DNA from: Dipteris shenzhenensis | Taxonomy: Eukaryota; Polypodiophyta; Polypodiopsida; Gleicheniales | Reading direction: 5' to 3' (one strand) | DNA length: 64,000 nt | Assembly (NCBI GenBank): GCA_047967505.1 | Contig: CM106539.1 | Shown: in pieces, positions 12,841-23,235 of the stretch | Layout of the letters: every line of letters starts with the position of its first letter | How positions within the stretch are numbered: position 1 is the stretch's first letter | Notes under the pieces: generated by a model | What the model was told of the DNA's origin: nothing | Databases searched by the model: none | Seen by the model: the letters and a program-made list of their open reading frames with translations, nothing else | Position numbers and translations under genes: made by a program

Positions 12841-13312
12841 GGTACTTTAAACCCTCTAGTGTCCTACTTCAAATGCCAGGGGCCACATTTCTTCAAGGAC
12901 TGTCTCGTGGAAGTCTTCTTGGATGACATCTATGTGAACTCGATGTGGGATATTCCACTTAGACCTCACAGTTCGACTTCCTCCTAATGCCCTCCAAACC
13001 ATCCTTTGCCGTAACCCCAACCATAGCCATCCCATCCTAGCCATGTCATATATTTTGTTAGATCTCCAACCCACTTCTCTCTCTCTCCTCCGCCCCTCCA
13101 ACCTCCAAACTCTAGCCGCCCATCCTATCCTTCTCAATTTCTGGGCCTATTGCTGTATCATCACGGAGTCCCTTAATTATCCAATGGACGATGAAATGAT
13201 GCAAATTGCAAAGCCCATGCCGTGGGTCTGCACCCCAAAAAGTCTACAAGCAGACATTAATTGGATGTAGACCTACGGCCGAGCCTCTACAATCCAATCT
13301 CAAGGGCACCTT

Positions 13313-14062
13313 ATGGCATTACAATCTGCCACCTTCAACCCCCTCAAAATAATAATCTTCTTCAATAGGGTGCTACAAGCTCTCCAAGACTCACTTGAGT
13401 GCTTGGTGAGCAATTATGAAACAATTCATGTAGCATACCCCGAGGAATTCATCGAGGAAGAAGGGCAAGAAGCCATCACCCTCTTTAGTTCTACTGCCCC
13501 TCCGACTGAAAATCCACCACCACCTCCTCTGGATCCTGCCCAAACCACCCAAAAAGCCACCCAACCTCCTCTCCCTCGAACAACACTGCCCGAGTATTCT
13601 TCTAATGCCTCTAACACCACCACCGCACAACATGAGACCTCCTCGTTCATCTCTTGTATGGCTCCGATCGACCGTCTTGGATGAGGCCTTCAACACACTA
13701 CTAAAGCAACCAATTTTGTCTAGGTAGTCGAAGAGACAATGCCAATAGGCACATCAGAGCCATAACCCATGCCCATTGTAGATGACGAGGCTTCGCTAGC
13801 TCCTCCTACCTCCCCCCTTGAAGATGTCCAATGGTGCCCTGACTTGCAGTCATTTCAAGAGCTGCTGGACAATGCACTTATGCATCATTGGAAGCGCCAA
13901 CTCGAGGGCTCCCACCTCCATATATACAAAATCCTAGAGGTGCATCCCCTCACACAATTCATTGATGACTGGCGACGAGCGTATGCAAAGCGCATAAGAG
14001 GAGGATACAACCTCGCCCTCGATGCTCCAGTCCCAACGACCGATGCAGATGCTGATCTGTAG
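13313..14062 (+). pseudogene. Proline-rich ORFs of the split element, function unknown
   Basis: Two open stretches (13313-13684 and 13769-14062) with Pro/Thr-rich and acidic composition (TENPPPPPLDPAQTT, MPIVDDEASLAPPTSP). They end in a less repetitive part with WKRQLEGSHLHIYKILEVH. They could be a gag tail or a separate accessory protein. I recognise no domain. Confidence 0.35.
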
Positions 14063-14709
14063 CCAACACAATGGCACCTCCCCTTCTTAAAGCTTGAGAA
14101 ATTTTGGCAGTGATGATACTACCATAGTGCACACATTGATCGTCGAATCCAACCCTTGTATATGCCCTTGGAATGGCGATGGTCTTGGGCCAAATTCAAA
14201 GAACTCTAGCAGAAGGACCCCAATATGTTGTACAACTTTCCGAAGTACAACTTTCCCAAAGAGATGACTCAAGATGGATTTTGCTTCTGCCTCTAGTCAT
14301 TCAAAGACACGTATGACTCAGTTCCAACTAGCTCATGCTGTCATAGCAGCGGTCCACTTTAATCACCTCCTCCTCTGCAATCTCGTCACCCACAGTCGCC
14401 CCATCGAAATCGCTTGCAATAGATTGTCTTCAATCCAGACATCGATTCTATGCAACTCTAGGACCTCCACCTCTACCTCCGTGTTCGCAATCTCCATGGA
14501 CATCACATCTACATATACGAGGATATGCATGCCACCCATTTCTGGAAGTATCACTCGTACCTCACTCGCCTTACTCCACGACAGCTGGACCACTATGCAA
14601 TCCTACAGACAGTCCCCTCGCCACACACCTCCTCCAGCACGGCTAACCCGAGGGCCAATCAACAACATGAAGGGGGGCATGTTAACATCCACAGAGTACA
14701 GTTGCCGAA

Positions 14710-15004
14710 TGTTGAGATATCAAGCTCTACCCCCGATATATCTCCTGGATGACTATCATTTATGTCATCGCCTATGTTAGTTGTACTCGTGGTGTAGTTA
14801 GACTACCACGTATGTTTTTGGTTTGGGTTCACATATGAACCACGTATTCTAGGTTTTGACATATAGGGTATTTCCCTCTTCTATTGTATTGTTGTGTTTG
14901 CAAAAGTGAAGAAAGGCTTCACCCTCCAACCTTGTGTCCTCCCTCTTTTGTGTTGTGAAGAAAGCTGAACTTGAGTCTCCTATCTCTCTCCCTCATTCTT
15001 TACA
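14710..15004 (+). repeat. 5' LTR of the copia element
   Basis: 295 bp, starts TGTTGAGATATC and ends CATTCTTTACA. By eye it is identical to the 3' LTR apart from one 1-bp and one 2-bp length difference in TG-rich spots. Confidence 0.96.
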
Positions 15005-15017
15005 TGGTATCAGAGCC
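15005..15017 (+). promoter_or_regulatory. Primer binding site (initiator tRNA-Met)
   Basis: TGGTATCAGAGCC begins at the first base after the 5' LTR. It is the usual plant copia PBS, complementary to the 3' end of initiator tRNA-Met. Confidence 0.95.
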
Positions 15018-15581
15018 TTGTTCGTGGTAAGGAGCTCAAGAAAGCAAGCCAAGTTTGTGGTGTCCTGGTAAGAGGACCAGTGTTGCTTTCCTATTTCGAG
15101 TTTGGGAGCAAATCTCTGCAGGTAGCACAGCCATAAGTGCAGGAGTGCATTGTTTCAGATTGAGAGGCCCTTCGCGGTGTGGCGAGAGCATAGTATATGC
15201 TGCGGGTAAGGGCAAAGCCCTTGGTGACTTTATTTTTTTTGATTTGAGGCCGTTTCGGGGCCCGTTTTGAAGGCGGAAGTTCTTCGCAGGCACTCAGAAA
15301 AAGACCCTGTTTTTCGCTGTGCGACCAGCGCGGCTAGTCGGTGGAAAGGTGCCACAGATTTTGCATCGTATGCCTGTGCGTAGAGATATTGGGAGTTGCA
15401 GATTCATGCCTGTTGACTGTTGATGCAAAATCGTCACTAGGAAGTGACTGTGTGGTGAAATACCACTTTTGTCAGTGTTGCAGATCTGCCCCTGTGAGGC
15501 TTTTTGCAGAAGTTTTGCTATTTGCCCTTGTGAGGCATTTGCTGTGTTTACAGGTTGCTGTTGCAATTCGTGATTTGTAAA

Positions 15582-18500
15582 ATGTCTGAGAATCTGTCTA
15601 CCATTGTCAGTGAGAAGCTTGACAAGAACAACTTCCAAGCATGGAAGTTCAGGATGACAAACTTCCTTATGGGAAAGGGAGTTTGGGAGTACATCAGTGG
15701 TGAAACTGCAGAACCAGTTTTGGGTGCTGCTCCCACTCCTGCTGAATTGAAGGCCTTTAAGGAATGGCATGAAAAAGCCAGAAAATGCTTGTATTGGCTA
15801 TCTGTTAGCATTTCAGACTCTATAATTGTGCATATACAGGATGTAGAGACGCCTAAGGAGGCATGGGATACATTGGTGAAGCTGTATAGCACAAATACCA
15901 AAGCACGAAAGATGCAGCTAAAGCAGGAGTTGCACAATGTGCAAAGGAAAAATATGAATATAAATGAGTATTCCTTGAAGGTGAAAGGCCTTGCAGATTC
16001 TCTTGCCTCCATTGGAGCACCTGTTGATGATGAGGACTTAGTGTCCGTGACCTTGAATGGTCTTGGGAAAAATTATGCACAGTTTCGGACATCCATTGGA
16101 GTCTGTGAAACATTTCCTGATTTTCAAGGACTTATTGCTCTCTTGCTAAGTGAAGAGCAAAGGAATGGTGGTTCAGCCACCTCAACTTCTCAAGAGACTG
16201 CTTTCTACTCGAATACAGGTAGAGGCAGGGGTAGAGGAAGAGGCCGTTTTGGTGGCCGTGCAGGAAATCAGAACCAGCAGCAACAACAGGAAAACCAGTC
16301 CTATGGAGGGGGACGTGGTAGTTCTAGAGGCAGGGGGAGCCAAAGAGGCCGTGGTTCATGGCAAAGGAACCAGCAAGTAAATAGCAGCACAGAATGCTAT
16401 TATTGTGGAAAGCCTGGACACAAGGAGAATACATGCTATAAAAAGCAGAATGACATCAAAAGTGGGAAGTTGCAGCAAAGCAACTATGCATCATCAAGTG
16501 GGCATGGTGACGACAGAAATGAGCACCTTTTTGTGATGCAGCATATGGTTAACTCCATGTCAGGAGATGCTGCAGCTTGCAATGATGTTTGGTATGTTGA
16601 TTCAGGTGCCTCTAACCACATGACCAGTCATGGTGAGTGGTTTCATGATGTTAGAAATTTGGATAAGCCAGGTTATGTTGAAACAGGTGACGATACTGCG
16701 CACCCAATTACGCAGGTTGGTAAAGTGCCATTGGCTATGCAGGATGGCAAAACGAAGTACTTGGCAGATGTACTTCATGTTCCAAAAATCACTAAGAACC
16801 TGGTTTCAGTTGGCCAGATGGTTGAGCAAGGTCTGCAGGTTAGATTTAATCCTGATGGATGCTTTGTTGAGGACTTGAAAAATAAGTGCCGCTTGGTTGC
16901 AAAAGGCAACAAAAATGGCAGAATGTTCACCTTGGATGTTGATATGCCTGAGGTGAAAGCCGCTATGTTTGCGCATGGGAGAGGTGTCATTGCAGATATT
17001 GAGATATGGCACAAGCGCATTGGGCACGTGAATATACAAAGGCTGAAATCTATGCAAACGAAAAACATTGTTGCAGGTTTGCCTAAATTCAGAGTTGAGG
17101 GAATGCAAAAGGTATGTGAAGCATGCCAAATGGGTAAGCAGGCTAGACATGCATTTCCCAAAAATGCTAAGGTGAGCAGAAGACCTTTGGAAGTAATCCA
17201 TTCAGATGTTTGGACAACCAAAGCTGCTTCTATTGGTGGATGCCATTATTATGTGACGTTTATTGATGACTACACTAGGAAGGTGTGGATTTATTTTATG
17301 AAGCACAAAAGTGAAGTGTTCAGCCATTTCAAGTCTTTTAAGGCCATGGTTGAAAAAGAGAAAGGTGTGCATATTAAAGTGCTAAGATCTGATGGAGGGG
17401 GAGAGTACTTTTCAGAAGAATTTTGTGAATATCTGAAAGAACAGGGAATTCAAAGGAAGTACTCATGCAGGTCTACCCCTCAGCAGAATGGGGTTGCAGA
17501 AAGGAAGAACAGGCATATTGCAGAAGTAGGACGGGCGATCCTAAATGAGAAAAACATGCCTGATTACTTTTGGGTTGAAGCAGTAGCAACTGCTGTTTAT
17601 ATTATGAACAGAACCCCCACTGCAGCTGTCCATGGCATGACGCCTGAAGAAATGTATACAGGCCAAAAACCAGATATTTCTCACTTGAAGGTATTTGGTT
17701 GCATAGCTTATGTTCATGTTCCTGATGAGAAGAGAACAAAGCTGGATCCAAAGGTAGAAAAATGCATCTTTATTGGATATGCTCTGCACCAGAAAGGGTA
17801 TCGCTGTTATAACCCTTCCACCCGCAAAATGCAAGTGAGCAGAGATGTTGTTTTTGATGAAATGAGCAGTTGGTATGCACCAACTGTTATGGTAGGAGAT
17901 GTAGATGCAGGAAATGGGAATGCTGTAATAAATGCAGAGCAGCAATCTCAAGCCTTGAGTGGACCCAGAGAGTCCTCTACTAGTGGATCTAATGCATGGA
18001 CAGGGAGGTTGAGATCTAGTGAATCGTCACATGGCAGTCCTGATAGTGTTGTGCAGGTATCACATAAGGGAAAAGAAAAAGTGGACCATGCTCCAGTGTT
18101 TGATGTGTCTGCTGGTAGCTCTCATGTTGATGGAGAGTCAAGTGGCTCTGAAATGAGCCTTGATGAGGAACTTGGGATTCCCTCTGTTGTTACACTTGGT
18201 GCAAGGAAAAGCAGGCATGATTTAAAGACTCCTGCAACTGATCCAGTTGTACGGAGGTCCACTCGTATTAAGTATCCAGTTGATAGGCTGAGATATGATG
18301 GGTATACAGCACATCACTATGCTTATATGGTCAAGGTTCTAGAGGAGCCAGAGCCCACATGTTTTGAGGATGCAGCAGGGCATAAAAATTGGGAAGCAGC
18401 TATGGATGAAGAGATGGCTGCCTTGGATGCAAACCACACTTGGGATTTGATGCCTTTGCCTCATGATAAGAAGGCTATTGGCTGCAAGTGGGTTTACAAA

Positions 18501-19938
18501 GTAAAGCACAATGCTGATGGGTCTGTTAGCAGGTACAAGGCAAGATTGGTTGCCAAAGGTTTTGCACAGACATATGGAATTGACTATGAGGAAACTTTCA
18601 GCCCAGTTGCAAGGATGGCAACCGTGAGAGCAGTAATTGCTATGGCTGCTGCAAAGGGATGGTCTTTGCATCAGATGGATGTGAAAAATGCCTTCTTGCA
18701 TGGTGATTTGCAGGAAGAGGTTTATATGATGCAGCCAGAAGGTTATGAGGATAATTCACACCCGATTTTATATGCAGGTTGCGCAAAGCCTTGTATGGCT
18801 TAAAACAGGCGCCGAGGGCATGGTCAGACAAGATAGGGCAATATCTTGTCACTATTGGATTTCAGATTTCCAATTCAGATTTTTCACTTTATGTGAAAAG
18901 GACAAACAGAGGGATTGTGCTTGTAGTCATCTATGTTGATGACTTGATTATTACAGGTGATAGTGATGCAGACATTAATGAAGTGAAGCTGCTTTTGAAG
19001 CAGAAATTTGAGATGAAGGATTTGGGAGAGCTGCGTTACTTCTTGGGCATTGAGGTTATTAGATCCCCGAGTGGGATATGGCTGTTGCAAAGGCAATACG
19101 GTTTGGACATGCTGTCCAAATATGGGATGACAGGCTGTAAGCCTATCTCTGTTCCATTGGAGCAGAATGTGAAGCTCAATGCAGAGACAGGTGAGCTTCT
19201 TGAAGATATTACTATGTACAGGCGCATAGTAGGTAGCTTGATTTACATGACTATAACCAGACCAGATTTGAGCTATGCTGTGGGGCTGGTGAGTCAGTTT
19301 ATGCAGGCACCGAGGAAGCCACATTTGGATGCGGCTAGGCGCATACTGTGGTATGTGAACTCCACATTGCATTATGGACTGTTTTATGAAGCTGGGTGTG
19401 CATTACAGGTACATGGATACACAGATGCTGATTGGGCTGGTAGTGTCTCAGAGACAGGAGATCTACTAGTGGTTTTATGTTTTCCCTTGGGAGTGGTGCC
19501 ATCAGTTGGAGCAGCAAGAAGCAGCCAACAGTTGCCTTGTCGAGCACAGAGGCTGAGTACAGGGGTGCAGCAATGGCTGCATGTGAGGTAGCTTGGTTAC
19601 GGAAGCTACTTGCAGATATGGGACAGTCAGTTCATGCAGCAGTTGTCATTCATTGTGACAACATTAGTAGCATCATGCTTGCTAATAACCCAGTTTATCA
19701 TGCTAGAACGAAGCACATTGAGGTGCATTATCACTTTGTGAGAGAGAAGGTTCTAGCTGGTGAGATTGATCTTGTCTATGTCAGCACTGAGGAGCAAGTG
19801 GCTGATATTTTTACGAAGGCATTGGGTACCGAGAAGCTTCGCAGATTTAGGAGCTTCCTTGGTGTACGTGAGATGGATTTGAGCTTGAGGGGGAGTGTTG
19901 AGATATCAAGCTCTACCCCCGATATATCTCCTGGATGA
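15582..19938 (+). pseudogene. Copia gag-pol polyprotein, two frameshifts
   Basis: The ATG at 15582 opens with [18 protein letters not shown], typical of copia gag. Positions from this start: zinc knuckle [14 protein letters not shown] at 272-285; protease WYVDSGAS with Asp340; integrase HHCC zinc region from His477; DD35E core Asp542, Asp604, Glu640 ([11 protein letters not shown]); RT start [17 protein letters not shown] at bases 18932-18943; RNase H with TDADWAG and LSSTEAEY. The first frame breaks near 18764 (one base missing) and ends at 18803. The second frame breaks at about 19451-19456 (two bases extra) and ends at 19591. The third frame ends at 19938, inside the 3' LTR. Everything else is intact. 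Confidence 0.95.
19881..19895 (+). promoter_or_regulatory. Polypurine tract of the copia element
   Basis: GAGCTTGAGGGGGAG directly precedes the 3' LTR, the expected site for priming plus-strand DNA. Confidence 0.85.
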
Positions 19939-20193
19939 CTATCATTTATGTCATCGCCTATGTTAGTTGTACTCGTGGTGTAGTTAGACTACCACGTATG
20001 TTTTTGGTTTGGGTTCACATATGAACCACGTATTCTAGGTTTTGACATATAGGGTATTTCCCTCTTCTATTGTATTGTTGTTGTTTGCAAAAGTGAAGAA
20101 AGGCTTCACCCTCCAACCTTGTGTCCTCCCTCTTTTGTGTGTTGTGAAGAAAGCTGAACTTGAGTCTCCTATCTCTCTCCCTCATTCTTTACA
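19896..20193 (+). repeat. 3' LTR of the copia element
   Basis: 298 bp, same ends as the 5' LTR, followed by CCGAA, which matches the five bases before the 5' LTR. Confidence 0.96.
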
Positions 20194-20426
20194 CCGAATG
20201 TAGGGTAATCGGTGTTTAGAAGTGACTAGGCTTCATGATTTACTTTAATGGATAGGCTCAAGGAGTTTGATCCCCAAATACTATGACATGAAGTTGGGGG
20301 TAATAAACTTCATGCACCTCTTCACTTCCTGTTGCTTTTGAACTAAGTGACAAAGATATTTATCATTGAGAATGGGACATTAAAAAGAAGCTTTTATGCC
20401 AAGATACCACACCATACTTTCCTCCC

Positions 20427-20651
20427 TTAGATGAGAATGAAGATGGTAACATCCCAAGTGATGGTGTACTCAAGCATATGGAGAAGGAAAGGATCAGCAA
20501 AGGCCATAATCTGAGCAAGCCGGTCTGTGCCAAAGAGAAGAGCGATATGTTGTTGAAAGAAGATCTTGTGGCTCAACATGGCATGAACTGATATATATCA
20601 AGGAGCTTGAAGGGGCTGATTGTGTCGGATGGGTAGGTTCTAAGGAAACAT
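20427..20651 (-). pseudogene. LTR-internal small ORF, copy in B 3' LTR
   Basis: A 75-codon frame starting MFP and ending IFILI-stop. It carries early in-frame stops but keeps SVHAMLSHKIFFQQ, LLFGTDRLAQ and WDVTIFILI. The same frame is found in three other LTRs of this family. No known domain. Confidence 0.45.
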
Positions 20652-21981
20652 TGCACCTTCTTCATAGATACCTTTACACTTAGCTCAAAACACTTTGCAA
20701 ACTATCATTAGACATAGAGGCCTATAGCTTTTAGTAGAAACATGATGCCAAAGGTTCAAACACATATAGTGATGCACTTTGAGATGAGCTTCGCATTGAT
20801 ATACATTTCATAAGAAACAAAGAAGTGGCCAGAAAGGTATGGGTGGTTTACTAGAGGGGGTAAAAACTATCATGAAAATAGACTATCAAACACCAAGACT
20901 CATAACTTTTTGTTGTAGTATTTGATTTAAGGTCTAATAACACATAGACATGCACTTAAAGAGAGCTTTGTGATGATATAAGTTTCATCAAAATCGGACT
21001 AACGAGTGGAAAGTTATGAGCAAAACACTAATAGGGGGTCAAACTATCCTAAAAACTACCCTCCACCCATGCTAATTTTGCCTGAGCAGGATGCTCCCTC
21101 AAGACTCCACCTTCATCAATGATCCACCACACATAGACTTTGCCTAGAATAGGGTAAGTAACTCCCTTAGTGGCTTGGGAAATGGATGGACCATGTATGT
21201 GTGCAGTGAGCAGCCGAATAGAAAGAACTTTTAAGGCTTTGAAAGAAAGAAAAGGGAAGAGAGACTCAAGAGAGGGAATATGAAGTCATCTTCATTGTCA
21301 ATAGAGTAAGGCTCCACTCCAATGCAACTCAAAATACTACAAGCACAAGCAAGAAGAAGAGGTTTCATACGTACAAGAGGGAGCGGAAGCTCCAAGACTA
21401 CTCATAGAGAGAGAATGGACTAGAGAGAGATGGACTCAAGAGTCTACATAAGAGAATATCTACAAGAGGGAGAGAAGGCTCATGGAAGAGGCTTGAGGAG
21501 ACTAGAGCTACAGCAACATGAGGCCTAATGGTGGAAGAGATGATGAACAAGGGAGAGAAGGGCTTCTTTTATAGAGATTTTGTCACCCTCCTTCACCCAT
21601 TTACAATTGCTTCCTGTAGGTTCTTTTCCCCATCAAACATAAGCCCATATGTCACCATCCATATCCTTTTTGGCTACTCTTGCCATGTGTCCCATCAAAA
21701 GATTCTTAAGACTCTTAAAATATTGAGAAAGTCAAGAGTCTCTCCACATGGAGCCCATAGGGACCCTCTCTTTTCCATATGTCCACATCCTCCTTATTCC
21801 ACATCAGAATTCTAGAAGGATTCCTCTTGACTCCACACTCCTCCACATGCCTTCCACATGCTTGGCATGTAATCTCTCTTATATTATTGGAAGACATGGA
21901 CATGAGCCCACCTCTTTATACGACTCACTCTTCCTATTTTCTGAAAAACCCATAGTATCCCATACACAAATAACTCTCACC

Positions 21982-23012
21982 AAGGATGAGCATTTTTCGA
22001 GCAAAATCTTCCGAGTGCAAAGGAAAAAAAATCTTCAAACTATGCAAAAATATGGCAAAAATGGATCGGAAGAAGGCATAGTTTCACTTAGAAATATGCA
22101 AAGTATTATAGCAATGCCTATTTGATATGCAAATATTTACGTGAATCTTTTGGAATGGTGAGAACATAATGGGATGGCTTTTGAAGAAACCCACTCTAGA
22201 GTAGACTTCTCTATGAAAATTGGCTTATGATCCTTCTTACAACTTTTTCTTAATAGGAGGTGACATTGAAAAACCTCTCTCAACCTATCTTCACGAAAGG
22301 GTTTCTCCAAAGACAACTCATTGAAGAAAACCATCAAGGTAGTTTCGCCAGTGAAACCCCTTTGAAGTAGGTCTTCCAATGTAGTTTCACTGGCGAAAGT
22401 ACCTTGGACAACACTTTTAAAAGTGACATAACTTTCACATCCAATGTCCAAATATAGTCATTCAACCACTCAAATTGATCAAAAAAACCTATTTGAGCAC
22501 ATCTATGGGGTTATATTTTGGAAAATCTTGCATATATAGTATTAAATATTACATGTATTTTATGAGAGTGATATATAAGCCCAAGTTAATACTTATTTAT
22601 AGTAATTTAAACTTCTTTAGAACATGTCCATAAATATCTTGTTATTTATGCTATAAAAACACTAGAAAGATATTGCCATATGATATAAATGTGTTTAAAA
22701 AATAATTATATATGTATAATATTATTACATTGAGAGTGATTATGAGGGATGTTTCTTAAAGGAGTTATTTTTCAACACTTTTTTAAGGTAATAACAGGGG
22801 TACAAAAGGATGTCTATGAATAAGAAAATGTATGTTACGTAAAAATAAATGAGTGACTAGTCTATATATTTTTATGAAAAAGGGATCTAGTTTCGAGTGA
22901 AATAAAAGTGTAAAAACCATGTTTCCTAAAGAAAGACAAATTTTTAAATCTCTTGAAAAACACGCTCGGATAAACCTACTCATAGGTTTTTGCTTGTAAA
23001 ATTGATGCATCC
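21982..23012. mobile_element. Non-autonomous DNA transposon (Mutator-like) inserted in the B LTR
   Basis: Copy D has no such segment at this point of its LTR. The 1031-bp insert is flanked by a perfect 9-bp duplication ACTCTCACC (21973-21981 and 23013-23021). Its ends are imperfect inverted repeats of about 27 bp (GGATGAGCATTTTTCGAGCA versus GGATGCATCAATTTTACAAG on the other strand). Nine-bp target duplications are usual for Mutator-like elements. No transposase is visible. The interior contains a 12-bp inverted pair TTCGCCAGTGAA / TTCACTGGCGAA (near 22344 and 22386). Confidence 0.75.
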
Positions 23013-23220
23013 ACTCTCACCCCATGCCAAGGTATTTATAATTCATACCTATGGTATTTACAATGATCCATTCCACTCATCCTCTCAATCCCATACAAAA
23101 TCTTAGAAAATAGAAATAAGGGAGAGCTGCTAGGCTATCACTTGATACTCAAACTCTTATCAAAACATAGAAGAAAAAAATACCAATGCCAAATAAAAAA
23201 TATCAAATTTTGGCATCACA

Positions 23221-23233
23221 TCTTTCCCCCCCC
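23221..23233 (-). promoter_or_regulatory. Polypurine tract of gypsy element B
   Basis: TCTTTCCCCCCCC on the plus strand, so GGGGGGGGAAAGA on the element strand, directly before the LTR start. Confidence 0.8.
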
Positions 23234-23235
23234 AG

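Larger units (their letters stand above)
11456..14709 (+). mobile_element. Decayed retroelement with gag-like protein, split by the copia element
   Basis: Plus-strand frames start near 11470 with a Retrotrans_gag-like region: KFLGEGDPISHVERFE, then (other frame) FGLSLDGKASQWYRALTLKEK, LRKAFIVGF and DKESLRDYIAKIKHLNAHC. Zinc-knuckle motifs follow at 12224-12262 and 12793-12831. A long Pro-rich, acidic stretch (13313-14062) and a basic C-terminal part run up to 14700. No protease, RT or integrase is visible, so it is a gag-only (LARD-like) element or a truncated one. The copia insertion at 14710 interrupts it; 20199-20281 is its continuation. No LTRs were found for it. Confidence 0.6.
14710..20193 (+). 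mobile_element. Ty1/copia LTR retrotransposon, structurally complete, young
   Basis: All structural parts are visible: 295-bp and 298-bp LTRs (TGTTGAG...TTTACA), a 5-bp target duplication CCGAA on both sides (14705-14709 and 20194-20198), a primer binding site for initiator tRNA-Met directly after the 5' LTR, a polypurine tract before the 3' LTR, and one gag-pol coding region in copia order (gag, protease, integrase, RT, RNase H). The LTRs differ only by two small indels, so insertion was recent. The coding region nevertheless has two frameshifts, so this copy is not autonomous now. It inserted into the gag-type element at 11456-14709. Confidence 0.97.
20282..23220 (-). repeat. 3' LTR of gypsy element B
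   Basis: On the plus strand it runs from TATGACATGAAGTTGGGGG to GGCATCACA. On its own strand it begins TGTGATGCC like the other copies. Without the 1031-bp insertion at 21982-23012 it is about 1.9 kb. The inner TATA-like site (TTTTATAGAG region near 21567) matches the other LTRs. Confidence 0.85.

Noticed and set aside
16775-17221. Minus-strand open frames across the copia element
   Set aside because: They overlap the gag-pol frame with clear domains and show no family resemblance.
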